Shown: positions 7,736 to 15,860 of the stretch, piece after piece
Numbering within the stretch: the first letter of the stretch is position 1
Layout: each line of letters starts with the position of its first letter
Assembly (NCBI GenBank): GCA_965242745.1
Contig: CBDETG010000091.1
Coordinates: forward strand, 1 to 27,762
Length of the DNA: 27,762 nucleotides
Reading direction: 5' to 3'
Source of the DNA: JABAAI01 sp965242745
Lineage (GTDB): Bacteria > Spirochaetota > Leptospiria > Leptospirales > Leptonemataceae
The notes under the pieces: model-generated
Seen by the model: the letters and a program-made list of their open reading frames with translations, nothing else
The model's database searches: none
Told to the model about the DNA's origin: nothing
Translations under genes and position numbers: made by a program

Positions 7736-8819
7736 TTACTGGTTGTTTGTAATGCCAACAATCACAGGAGGGACCTATGTCCAAGTATCAAAATGACTTA
7801 CAAAAAATAAAACAAAATCTATTAGGAGTGAAAGAGGATACAGTGCGCTCAAAAGCACGCTTGCTGATCCGCGTATTAGAAAGTACAAACATTTCATTAG
7901 GCTGCGATCGAGCTGGCATACAACGCAGGACCTTTTACAATCATATAAAAGTCCTGCGTGAAAATGGATACTGCATTCATGCTCTAAAAGGCAAAAGTAG
8001 ACGGCCGCATAACTCACCAAACAAAACTAGCCCTGAGGTAGAGCGTCAGATTTTAGAAATACGCGAAGACAGGCAAAATGGTGGAGCGATCATCGCTGCT
8101 CTGTATCGCAGGCAAACAGGAAAGTATATTGCGCCTTCCACTGTAGATAAGGTTCTGCGCCGCAACAATGTATGCAATACACATAAGCGTAAAAAGGCGA
8201 ACCCGCACGATAAGCGTTATAGCGCTGCTCATAAGCATGATAGAGCGCAGGCTGATACGGTCTACTTGGGCATAGAAAACAACAACGGCAATAAAGTCTA
8301 TGCCGTGACTTTGATTGATGATTGTAGTAGAAATGTTTTTGTCCATGTTTGTGAAGAAAAGTCTGCTTATGAAGCAACGCAGGCTTTGCATGAATATGTA
8401 AATCGATATGGGAAGCCTAAATTGATACAAACAGATAATGGCGTTGAGTTTACTAATCGTTATACTTCAGAGTTGAATGCAAAAAGGCAAAAGCAAAGCA
8501 GGGCTGGATTGTTTGAAACTACATTGCAATCTCTTGGTGTCAGGCATCATCTTATCCGTCCGCGCACGCCACAGCACAATGGCAAGATTGAACGCTTTCA
8601 CAGAACTATGAAGCAAGAGGCTAAGCTTGAAAAGTTAGATGGTCTTTTGCAAAGCCAGATAGAAAAAGGGATTATAGAGTATGTCAGATATTACAACGAG
8701 GAAAGGCCGCATAGCTCTATTAGAAAGTTGACGCCAAAACAGGTTTTTGATAAAGGATACCTTGAACCACAAGTAGCCTAGTGTGTAAAATGTCTGTAGG
8801 CCTTACAATTTATCAGTAA
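7736..8819 (+). mobile_element. IS481-like insertion sequence
   Basis: Limits come from an imperfect 25-bp inverted repeat: the left end at 7736-7760 (TTACTG then TTGTAA then GCC) matches the reverse complement of 8795-8819, mainly in those blocks. The element encloses one transposase gene and little else, with a total length near 1.08 kb as usual for this family. No target duplication is obvious at the ends. The right end abuts the first of three promoter copies, so insertion may have cut off sequence that once stood upstream of that promoter. The end positions are my inference. Confidence 0.6.
7777..8781 (+). CDS. IS481-family DDE transposase
   Basis: Transposase of the retroviral-integrase (rve) type, 334 residues and intact. 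The N-terminal 130 residues hold helix-turn-helix DNA-binding segments (LGCDRAGIQRRTFYNHIKVL at about 41-60). The catalytic core shows D160 in AQADTVYLG, D220 in LIQTDNGVEF and E272 in HNGKIERFHRTMKQE, plus the typical YNEERPHSS ending near 300-310. A strong ribosome site (AGGAGG at 7766-7771) precedes the ATG. No frameshift or stop interrupts it, so the element may be active. It lies inside the repeat-bounded island and upstream of the adhesin-like locus. Confidence 0.92.
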   Translation: MSKYQNDLQKIKQNLLGVKEDTVRSKARLLIRVLESTNISLGCDRAGIQRRTFYNHIKVLRENGYCIHALKGKSRRPHNSPNKTSPEVERQILEIREDRQNGGAIIAALYRRQTGKYIAPSTVDKVLRRNNVCNTHKRKKANPHDKRYSAAHKHDRAQADTVYLGIENNNGNKVYAVTLIDDCSRNVFVHVCEEKSAYEATQALHEYVNRYGKPKLIQTDNGVEFTNRYTSELNAKRQKQSRAGLFETTLQSLGVRHHLIRPRTPQHNGKIERFHRTMKQEAKLEKLDGLLQSQIEKGIIEYVRYYNEERPHSSIRKLTPKQVFDKGYLEPQVA

Positions 8820-8826
8820 AAAAAGT

Positions 8827-8855
8827 TTGACATATATTTACCCTAGTGCTACAAT
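8827..8855 (+). promoter_or_regulatory. Promoter P1, consensus sigma-70 type
   Basis: TTGACA at 8827-8832, a 17-bp spacer and TACAAT at 8850-8855 make a near-ideal housekeeping promoter. It lies just after the insertion-sequence end and reads toward the 77-residue ORF and giant gene. The spacer (TATATTTACCCTAGTGC) is nearly identical in P2 and P3. Confidence 0.8.
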
Positions 8856-8869
8856 ATCATAAGCTTTTG

Positions 8870-8987
8870 ATAAAGACATCATGTTCATAAAGACATCATG
8901 TTCATAAAGACATCATGTTCATAAAGACATCATGTTCATAAAGACATCATGTTCATAAAGCATCATGTTCATAAAGCATCATCTTGA
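8870..8987. repeat. 17-bp tandem repeat array 1
   Basis: Five perfect head-to-tail copies of ATAAAGACATCATGTTC start at 8870, 8887, 8904, 8921 and 8938. A 16-bp copy lacking one A follows at 8955, then a partial copy. A 17-bp period cannot keep a reading frame, so this is not a protein repeat. It sits right after the P1 start region and would be in the RNA leader. Confidence 0.95.
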
Positions 8988-9054
8988 CGAAAACTCTTGC
9001 TCTGTTTTAGCATTTCTAAATATGTGAAAAAAAGTAAATTTTTCTAAAAAAAGT

Positions 9055-9083
9055 TTGACATATATTTGCCCTAGTGCTACAAT
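9055..9083 (+). promoter_or_regulatory. Promoter P2, consensus sigma-70 type
   Basis: TTGACA at 9055-9060, a 17-bp spacer and TACAAT at 9078-9083. The flanks (TTTCTAAAAAAAG before, ATACCATAAGC after) are shared with P3, so the whole module has been duplicated. Confidence 0.8.
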
Positions 9084-9097
9084 ACCATAAGCTTTTG

Positions 9098-9313
9098 ATA
9101 AAGACATCATGTTCATAAAGACATCATGTTCATAAAGACATCATGTTCATAAAGACATCATGTTCATAAAGACATCATGTTGATAAAAGCATCATGTTGA
9201 TAAAGCATCATGTTGACGAAAGCATCATGTTGATAAAGCATCATCTTGATAAAGACATCATGTTGATAAAGCATCATGTTGATAAAGCATCATGTTGATA
9301 AAGCATCATGTTG
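9098..9313. repeat. 16-17 bp tandem repeat array 2
   Basis: About 13 units follow P2. The first four are identical to array 1; later ones change TTC to TTG and often lose one A (ATAAAGCATCATGTTG, 16 bp). One unit starts ACGAAAG. The core CATCATGTT is kept throughout. Purity falls from the P2 side outward, as in arrays that grow at one end. Confidence 0.95.
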
Positions 9314-9383
9314 ACGAAAACTCTTGCTCTGTTTTAGCATTTCTAAATATGTGAAAAAAAGTAAATTTTTTTCTAAAAAAAGT

Positions 9384-9412
9384 TTGACATATATTTGCCC
9401 TAGTGCTAAAAT
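9384..9412 (+). promoter_or_regulatory. Promoter P3, nearest to the 77-residue ORF
   Basis: TTGACA at 9384-9389, a 17-bp spacer and TAAAAT at 9407-9412. It differs from P2 in the -10 box (TACAAT to TAAAAT). Only two degenerate CATCATG units follow it. A 7-bp inverted repeat (AAAACAC at 9463-9469 with GTGTTTT at 9472-9478) lies in the leader before the ribosome site. Confidence 0.75.
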
Positions 9413-9533
9413 ACCATAAGCTTTTGATAAAACATCATGCTGACGAAAGCATCATGTTGACGAAAACACAGGTGTTTTTGCAAAAGCATATCACACTCGC
9501 TTAACAAAGCAATCGCATTTAGGAGGAAGTAAA

Positions 9534-9767
9534 ATGCAGAACAAATTTAAAAAAACCACAGCTCAACTCAAAGGAGGCATCACAGACTCGCAGGGCAAAG
9601 CCCACAGCTTTCCTGAGCACCTGCGCCCACACGACATAATGCGGCGCCCAGACTTCGCTTACTACAACAAGGCCCGCCGCCATCACTTCCTACGTAGCTT
9701 AGCCTTGCAGCGCTTCTTTACCCCCCCCCCCCCCCCCCCCCAACTCGCTCAGGAGGCAGGCGCATGA
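9534..9767 (+). CDS. 77-residue unknown protein containing a 21-C tract
   Basis: I do not recognise the product. It starts at an ATG with a strong ribosome site (AGGAGG, 9521-9526) and is basic, with no signal peptide or membrane segment. A run of 21 C at 9721-9741 encodes six prolines near the C-terminus. The stop overlaps the start of the giant gene as ATGA (9764-9767), and a second AGGAGG at 9751-9756 serves that gene, so translation is coupled. Change of the tract by +1 or -2 C would open the frame straight through into the giant protein; -1 or +2 would give a third tail. The stretch HDIMRRPD is encoded by 25 bp repeated at 27573 and 27737. It may be a leader peptide or phase switch rather than an enzyme. 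Confidence 0.65.
   Translation: MQNKFKKTTAQLKGGITDSQGKAHSFPEHLRPHDIMRRPDFAYYNKARRHHFLRSLALQRFFTPPPPPPQLAQEAGA
9721..9741 (+). repeat. Homopolymer tract of 21 C
   Basis: Twenty-one consecutive C inside the 77-residue ORF, 22 bases before the start codon of the giant gene. Such tracts slip during replication, and poly-G/poly-C switches are a known cause of phase variation in spirochaetes and other bacteria. The count may itself be uncertain by one or more bases in any assembly. Confidence 0.9.
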
Positions 9768-12538
9768 AACACAGCTTAGTTTCTTGTCTCTTCCTTGCGG
9801 GTATTCTTTCGCTTAGCGCCCAGTGCGGCTACATCAATCCCGGCCTCTGCGGCGGTGACCAGTTTGCAAACCCAGACTTTGAATGTATGCCCTTCGCCGT
9901 CCAAAACCTGCGAAGGGAAATGGACCCCGCCCATCCCACCAACCCGAAAAAGTTCTTCCTTGCATGGGACCCAGCCCCCGGCGGTTATGAATACATACAA
10001 ATGTATAAAATCGAGAAGGGCACTGCAGGCTTCACGGGCGCAGAGGTCCAATGGCAGGGCGACGACACGATGGCCGAGAGCCGAGGCCCCAGCATGCCCA
10101 TGGACATGGACGATGCCTCCACCGAGTTTTACTATTATTTTCGTGTCACCGCCTGCAGCGCCTACGGCTGCGGTCTGGCCAGCGAGCCCCTCGAGATGCT
10201 GCTCGGCCACGCCCCGCCTGAGCTGAGCGGCGTCCAAGTCAATGGCCAAAAGCTCTTCAGCTCTGCCGCCGAGCTCAAAACGAACGATTACAAAATCACA
10301 TGGGAGCACTCGCCCGATGTCGATGGCAACGCAGAGCGCATTTTCTACCAGCTCCAAGACAGCGCAGATGACTCAGTTTCTACCATAGAAGAAGGACTGC
10401 AAATCCAGCGCAGCGAAAACCCCTACGGCTACACCTACCAGAATTTCCTGCGCACCTGCGAGCGCACGCCCAAAGAAAGCGCCTGTGGCCCGTGGTCCAT
10501 GCCCTTCCAAGTTGCCGTTGACCTGCCTGCGCCCCTCGCTGAAAACTTGACGCTGGCTTCTGCCGAGTGGCAGCAGGAAGGCAAGCACGTAGCCTACGAT
10601 CACGCCTACACGCTGGCCATGTCTGCGCCTGCCCCGCTGCAAAAGCATGTCGCCAGCTACGAGCTGCAGGAGCGCATCAGCGGCGATGCAGGGGAGAGCT
10701 GGAGCCCGTGGTCCACCGTGCCCGCCGTCTCAGGTGAGCGCCACGCCTTTACTAGCAAGCAGGATGGCGACTACTCCTACAGTCTGCGCTTCTGTCCCGC
10801 AGGCGACGATGCCCGCTGCAGCGCATGGAGCGGCGCTGTCCTGAGCCTCAGCGTGCTTAGCATCCCCCCGCCCCCGCCCGCCGCCTTCCAGAGCGATGAG
10901 CCCGACCCCACCACCTCCTACGATGGCATCTATCGTCTGGTCTGGGAAGCCCCCGATGGCGCGCCCCCAGACACCTACTACGTGCTAAACCAGACTCAGC
11001 GCTTGGGCGGCCTCACCTATTCTCCCGATCCCGCAACACCCACCGCCGAGCCGCAAACTTTTTCCTATGCATTGCAACTCTGCCTCGATCATCCCGAGGA
11101 GGGGGAGGCCCCCATCTGCAGCGAGCCTGTCAGCTACGACATCATCGTCCAGCGGCTTGCCACGCCCGCCGCCTTTGTTGCGAATTCCAACAACCGCTAC
11201 TTTGGCCAGCCCTACAGGATCAGCTGGGATCGGGTCACGGGCGCTGTAGAATACAGGTTTGATGGCAGCGCAAGCGACGCAGGCTGCGCCCGCCTTGCCC
11301 CGCAGGCGCAGGACGCTCTTGAAAAGCAGAGCATGGACGTCATGCCAGAATATGGCCAAAATGACAGGACCTGCACATACAAAATCCAGGCCTGTCCTGG
11401 CAGCACGGCTGCGCTTGTCTGCAGCGAGTGGAGCCCCGATGTGAGCATCGCCTACAAGCCCCTCGGCGTGCCCGTGCTCACGCACAGCCAGAGCGGGCAG
11501 CACGGCGACAAATCCTACGACGGTAAGTATTTCCTGAGCTGGCCGAACATAGATGGCGCCGCCCGCTACCAGTTTGAAGAAAAGGCTGGCAGCGCCACGC
11601 AGCACGAGCTCGACACGCCCAGATACCCCAAGTCCACTTTGACAAACAACAAGCTGGGCGCCTACGCCTACATGGTCCGTGCCTGCTCGCAGACGGTGCC
11701 AGCCGATCCTAGCGATGCCAGCTGCGGCGCATGGTCGGCTTCCTATAGCGTGAGCGTGGAGGCCCTGCCCGTGCCGAAGGGCTTTGCCATCAGCCTCGAT
11801 CCCAGCGACGTCTCCCAGTCCGAGAAAGAGCGCACCTCCTACAACGCTGCGGCGGGCTTTAGCTGGTCTGCGGTCACGGGCGCAAAGTCCTATATAATAG
11901 AAGAAAGTTCCGATGATGGCGCAAACTGGGCTAAAGCTGTGGGTGTGGATGCGCCTGCGCTCAGCGCCAGCATCACGAGGAGCCTGCCTGCCAGCGGCGC
12001 CGACAGCTATATTTACAGAATTAAGGCCTGCACGCTCGCTGGCGGCGGTGGCCCCTGCAGCTCGCCTACGGCTGATGCCGATCTGCTCAAGCTCCACTTT
12101 CGCAGTAGCCTCAGCCAGCCCGCCGGCTTTGCGCTTTCCACAAAGAGCCTTTTCGTAGGGCAGAGCTACGACATCAGATGGGCAAGCGTGACGGACACGC
12201 AGCGCTACGAGCTGGCCCGCTGCGAGGCCTCCTGCGATAGCGACGAAAACTGGTCTACAATAGAAGAAAGTCCTGACAGGCTCGCCCAAGAGCATGGCCT
12301 CCCAGAACAGCGATTCAGGCAAAAACTACGCCTACAGGCTGCGCGCCTGCCCCTTTGCGATGCCAGAGCAGGACCTTGGCTGCAGCGCATGGAGCAGCAG
12401 CGCTGCGCTCAGCATCCATCTGCCCACCTCCTCTACGCTGACGCACAGCCAGAGCGCCCAATACGCCGACAAGTCCTACGATGGCAAATATTGGATGCTC
12501 TGGGGCGAGGTGGATGGCGCTGTGCGCTACCAGCTTGA
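9764..12538 (+). CDS. Open segment 1: signal peptide and FN3-like domains 1-8
   Basis: This is the only segment with its own start and ribosome site (AGGAGG, 9751-9756), so it is what would be made if the later shifts are real. It has 924 codons, of which about 835 (to 12270) are native; the last 90 codons are out of frame. The FN3-like domains are 90-130 residues each and end in a paired-cysteine pattern such as RACSQ...CGAWS, giving a regular string of extracellular modules. Export is supported by the signal peptide. A truncated but secreted string of eight domains could still be functional. Confidence 0.75.
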   Translation: MKHSLVSCLFLAGILSLSAQCGYINPGLCGGDQFANPDFECMPFAVQNLRREMDPAHPTNPKKFFLAWDPAPGGYEYIQMYKIEKGTAGFTGAEVQWQGDDTMAESRGPSMPMDMDDASTEFYYYFRVTACSAYGCGLASEPLEMLLGHAPPELSGVQVNGQKLFSSAAELKTNDYKITWEHSPDVDGNAERIFYQLQDSADDSVSTIEEGLQIQRSENPYGYTYQNFLRTCERTPKESACGPWSMPFQVAVDLPAPLAENLTLASAEWQQEGKHVAYDHAYTLAMSAPAPLQKHVASYELQERISGDAGESWSPWSTVPAVSGERHAFTSKQDGDYSYSLRFCPAGDDARCSAWSGAVLSLSVLSIPPPPPAAFQSDEPDPTTSYDGIYRLVWEAPDGAPPDTYYVLNQTQRLGGLTYSPDPATPTAEPQTFSYALQLCLDHPEEGEAPICSEPVSYDIIVQRLATPAAFVANSNNRYFGQPYRISWDRVTGAVEYRFDGSASDAGCARLAPQAQDALEKQSMDVMPEYGQNDRTCTYKIQACPGSTAALVCSEWSPDVSIAYKPLGVPVLTHSQSGQHGDKSYDGKYFLSWPNIDGAARYQFEEKAGSATQHELDTPRYPKSTLTNNKLGAYAYMVRACSQTVPADPSDASCGAWSASYSVSVEALPVPKGFAISLDPSDVSQSEKERTSYNAAAGFSWSAVTGAKSYIIEESSDDGANWAKAVGVDAPALSASITRSLPASGADSYIYRIKACTLAGGGGPCSSPTADADLLKLHFRSSLSQPAGFALSTKSLFVGQSYDIRWASVTDTQRYELARCEASCDSDENWSTIEESPDRLAQEHGLPEQRFRQKLRLQAARLPLCDARAGPWLQRMEQQRCAQHPSAHLLYADAQPERPIRRQVLRWQILDALGRGGWRCALPA

Positions 12539-13440
12539 AGAAAAGGCTGGCGACTCAGCTGCAGGCGAATATGACAGCAAGGAGCTGCGCTATCCAATCA
12601 CAGGTCGCGCATTTGCAAAGGATGCGGGAAGCTACACCTACAGGCTCCGCTCCTGCTCGCGCACGGTGCTGGAGGAGAGCAACAGCAAAGAAGACCTTGA
12701 CTCCAGCTGCGGCGCATGGTCCGAGCCCTACACGGTGACTGTGGAGTTGCCCGCCGTCCCCGCAAACTTTGCCATCGAGGCTGACGCAAGCGATCACGTC
12801 CTATCCGCAAGCGAGCACATATCCTACAACGCAACGGGTGCGCTCAGCTGGTCTGCTGTGACTGGCGCCAAGTCCTATATAATAGAAGAAAGTTCTGATG
12901 GCGGCGCAAACTGGTCTGAAAGCACGCTGGCGACGCTCAGCAAGAGCATCACGAAGAGCCTGCCTGCCAGCGGCACGCTGAGCTACGTCTACAGGGTCAA
13001 GGCCTGCGCCGAGGCGGCGGGCGCTGGCCACTGCAGCTCTGCAAGCCCGCAGCTCACCCTGCGCTTTCGCAGCAGCCTCAGCAAACCCGCCAGCTTTGCG
13101 CTCTCTCGGCACCAAGGCCTTCGAGGGCCAGGACTACGACATCAGCTGGGCAAGCGTGGAGTATGCAAAGCGCTACGAGCTGGCCCGCTGCCCCGGCTCC
13201 TGCGATAGCGACGAAAACTGGAGTACAATAGAAGAAAGTCTGACAGGCTCGCCCCAGAGCTATGTTGTGGGCGTGGCGGTAGTTGGCCAAAACTACAGCT
13301 ACAGGCTGCGCGCCTGCCCCATCGCACGCTGCCAGCAAGGACCTCGGCTGCAGCGCATGGACCAGCGCTGCTACCATCAGCCTGCTGGAGCTCCCCGTCC
13401 CTGTGCTCAAGTTTAACGGCGCTGCGGGCCATGCGCACAC
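11478..13440 (+). repeat. Tandem duplication of a three-domain block (about 970 bp)
   Basis: Three successive FN3-like domains occur twice in the same order. The first set has THSQSGQHGDKSYDGKY near 11478, YIIEESSDDGANW near 11890 and CDSDENWSTIEES near 12240. The second set has THSQSAQYADKSYDGKY near 12437, YIIEESSDGGANW near 12875 and CDSDENWSTIEES near 13205. Offsets are about 960-985 bp. The AT-rich words TATATAATAGAAGAAAGT and ACAATAGAAGAAAGT are preserved at DNA level inside GC-rich surroundings. Confidence 0.8.
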
Positions 13441-14389
13441 ATCGCTTGGCGCAAGCTACAGCGTGGGCTGGAATGCCGAGAGCTCCCTCTACTACAAGCT
13501 GCGCGTTGTCCAGTATGCCATCAGCGACCTTGCGGGCACGAGCCCCGCCGCCACGCTGCCTGCCGGCAAGACCTCCATCACCGATCGCCACCTGGCGCTC
13601 AGCGCAGCGGGCGCTGCCGCATCTGCGCAGAGCGTAGCCCCTGGCTATCGCTATTATTACAGCGTGCAGGCCTGTCCCACTAGCAGCGGCAAGAACTGTG
13701 GATACGCCTCCAGCTACATTTCTGTGGAATATGATCTTGCTGCCCCGCTCCTGAGCGTTGCAAACGGCGCAGGCGAGTATGCAACGAGCGCTACGCCGCC
13801 CCAGCACTATTCTTTTGATGGAATCTACACGCTCACATGGGCTGCCGTCAGCGGCGCAACATACTACGAATACAAGGACGGCGAGGACGAGCCCTGCAGC
13901 CTTGGCGTGGATATCCAGACTACGGCGACCAGCAAGCTTTTTAGATCCAACCTGAGTCGCACAAAGAATCTGAACTACTGCATACGTAGCTGCGGCTCTG
14001 CGCAGGATGCTGCAAAAAAGATATGCGGCAAGTGGGGCCCCAATCTGTCCATCACGGCGCAGAAGCTGCCAGCGCCTACGCTGACAAGCGGCAGCACGAG
14101 CGAGAGCAGCGGCATCTTTACGCTGAGCTTCGGCGCAAGTCTGCCTACGGGCGTGGCCCTGAGCAAGTATGTTTTAGAAAAAGAACAAAGCGGCGCATGG
14201 CAGGCGGACAGCTCCTGCGCAAGCGCTATCTCCTCCAATCCCAGCAATCCTGTCAGCTGCGCCCTGAACCTGAGCACCACTGATGCGGGCCCGCACAAAT
14301 ACCGTGCGCAGAGCTGCGTTTTGGATACAAGCAATGCGCAGCACTGCTCTGGCACACGCTCCAGCGTGCTTGCGCTAACGGTCCCGCAG

Positions 14390-14900
14390 TGCACGGAGGC
14401 AAGCCTCGGCGGCTGGGCAGACGGCAGCTGCAAGAACGGCAAGCGAGAGCAGACCCGCACCTGCACCGATGGCACAGAAGCTGACGGCAGCTGTGACTGG
14501 GATTGCTCTAAGCTGGAGCTCACGCAGCTGGTGACGGACAGCGCCTGCGCTGCCTGCGTGCCACGGCTGGAGACATCCTGGGCTAAGGGCAGCTGCGCAA
14601 GCGGCAGGCGGGAGTGGACCCGCAGCTGCACAGACGGCACCGAGGGAGACGGCAGCTGCGACTGGGATTGCAGCAACGTTTTCGCTGACGAAGCTGGAGG
14701 CTGACCCCAGCTGTGAGGCCTGCATAGCCCGCACGGAGACGGCATGGGCCAAGGGCAGCTGCAAGAGCGGCAAGCGCGAGGAGACCCGCAGCTGCACGGA
14801 CGGCACCGAGGGCGACGGCAGCTGCAACTGGGATTGCAGCACGCTTGCAAAAACGAGGCTGGTGACGGATGCGGGCTGCAGCAGCGGTGTCGACCCATCG
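14390..14900 (+). repeat. Cysteine-rich modules before the GLUG block
   Basis: Three copies of a roughly 50-residue module are encoded: W(A)xGxC, then R-x-x-TR-x-CTDGT, then GDGSCDWDCS, then L-x-x-D-x-xC-x-xC. This resembles thrombospondin type 1 in its W, R and C spacing, but I cannot confirm the fold. The third copy is in a different frame because of the +1 shift in the T run at 14679-14682. Further copies occur after the GLUG block at 16230-16740. Confidence 0.75.
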
Positions 14901-14949
14901 CCCATAGGTTTTTTGGCAAGCTGCAGCGCAGACACGGGCTCTGGCACGG

Positions 14950-15860
14950 GCACAGGCACGGCGGACGACCCCTATCGCATTGGCGATTACGATACGCTAA
15001 AATCCTACGCTGAGAAGATGCGGGGCAACGGCGGCACGGCCTACCTCCGTGCGCACTACAAGCTGACTGCTGACATAGACGCAAGCGCAAGCAAGACGGA
15101 AGACAGTGGCAGAGGCTGGCTGCCCATCGCCGCCACGAGCTCTGAGACCTTCGAGGGCGGCTTTGACGGCGGCTGCTATCGTATTCTGTCCCTTCATATT
15201 AACCGATCTGGCGCCGCTGTCGGCCTCTTTGGGCGGGTGAGTGGCGCGCATATTAAGAATCTCGCTGTGGAAGGCGTAAATATCAGCGCGGATGGTACGG
15301 GCAATTTCAACACTGGCGCGATTGCGGGCTTTATGGTGGGCGGCAGCATCAGCAACAGCTACATGACGGGCGCCGTTGCCAGCGCTGGCGCAAGCAGCGA
15401 GGTCGGCGGGCTCGTGGGCAAGATGCAGGGCGGAGGCAGGATTCTGAACAGCTATGCGCTGGGCACGGTGAGCGCCAAGCGCTATGCAGGCGGGCTTGTG
15501 GGCGCAACGGCGGGCACGAATACGATTGCAAACAGCTTTGCGCTGGGCGCAGTCACGGGCGCAGACAGCACGGGGGGGCTTGTGGGCAACATGCTGGGCG
15601 TCACTGTCAGGAACAGCTATGCGGCGGGGCAGGTCAGCTCGGCTGAGCGTGCGGGCGGGCTTGCGGGCACGATGGGCGGGGGCGCCGTGCACAACAGCTA
15701 TGCGATGGGCGCGGTGAGCTCGTCATGGGACAAGATTCAGCGGGGCGTGGGCGGGCTCGTGGGTGATTTCACCAGTGGCAGTATTAGGAACAGCTATGCG
15801 ACGGGGGCTCCCTGTCCCTTCTTAGCAGCTGGCAGAAGCTCGGCGGGCTCGTGGGCTGGA
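14950..15860 (+). repeat. GLUG-motif repeat block
   Basis: About seven repeats of roughly 28 residues with the pattern GGLVG-x-x-x-G-x-x-x-x-NSYA-x-G-x-V form a beta-solenoid-like stretch. GLUG repeats occur in secreted adhesins and peptidase-like surface proteins. They are preceded by a typical non-repetitive lead (DPYRIGDYDTLKSYAEKMRG). Seven G at 15572-15578 and five G at 15803-15807 are slip-prone; the second is where the frame is lost. Confidence 0.8.

Noticed and set aside
7280..7752. Two overlapping plus-strand frames of 82-88 codons
   Set aside because: They cross the 100-bp inverted repeat, show no motif, and the matching stretch at the other island border is not coding.
8870..9313. 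Possible CRISPR or plasmid-type origin iterons
   Set aside because: The 16-17 bp units have no spacers, and no replication initiator or DnaA boxes were seen nearby. Their place behind promoters favours a leader or regulatory role.
10985..12322. Long minus-strand frame of 445 codons
   Set aside because: It lies antisense to the FN3-like domains in GC-rich DNA, where long chance frames are common. Its translation has no family motif and the plus strand carries clear domain repeats.
14679..14710. Programmed ribosomal frameshift in the giant gene
   Set aside because: There is no slippery heptamer with a downstream structure, and five shifts at unrelated sites in the same gene argue for indels or errors instead.
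13975..15090. Minus-strand frame of 371 codons rich in Ser, Pro and Cys
   Set aside because: It is a mirror of the Cys-rich modules, spans a frameshift of the sense gene and has no ribosome site.
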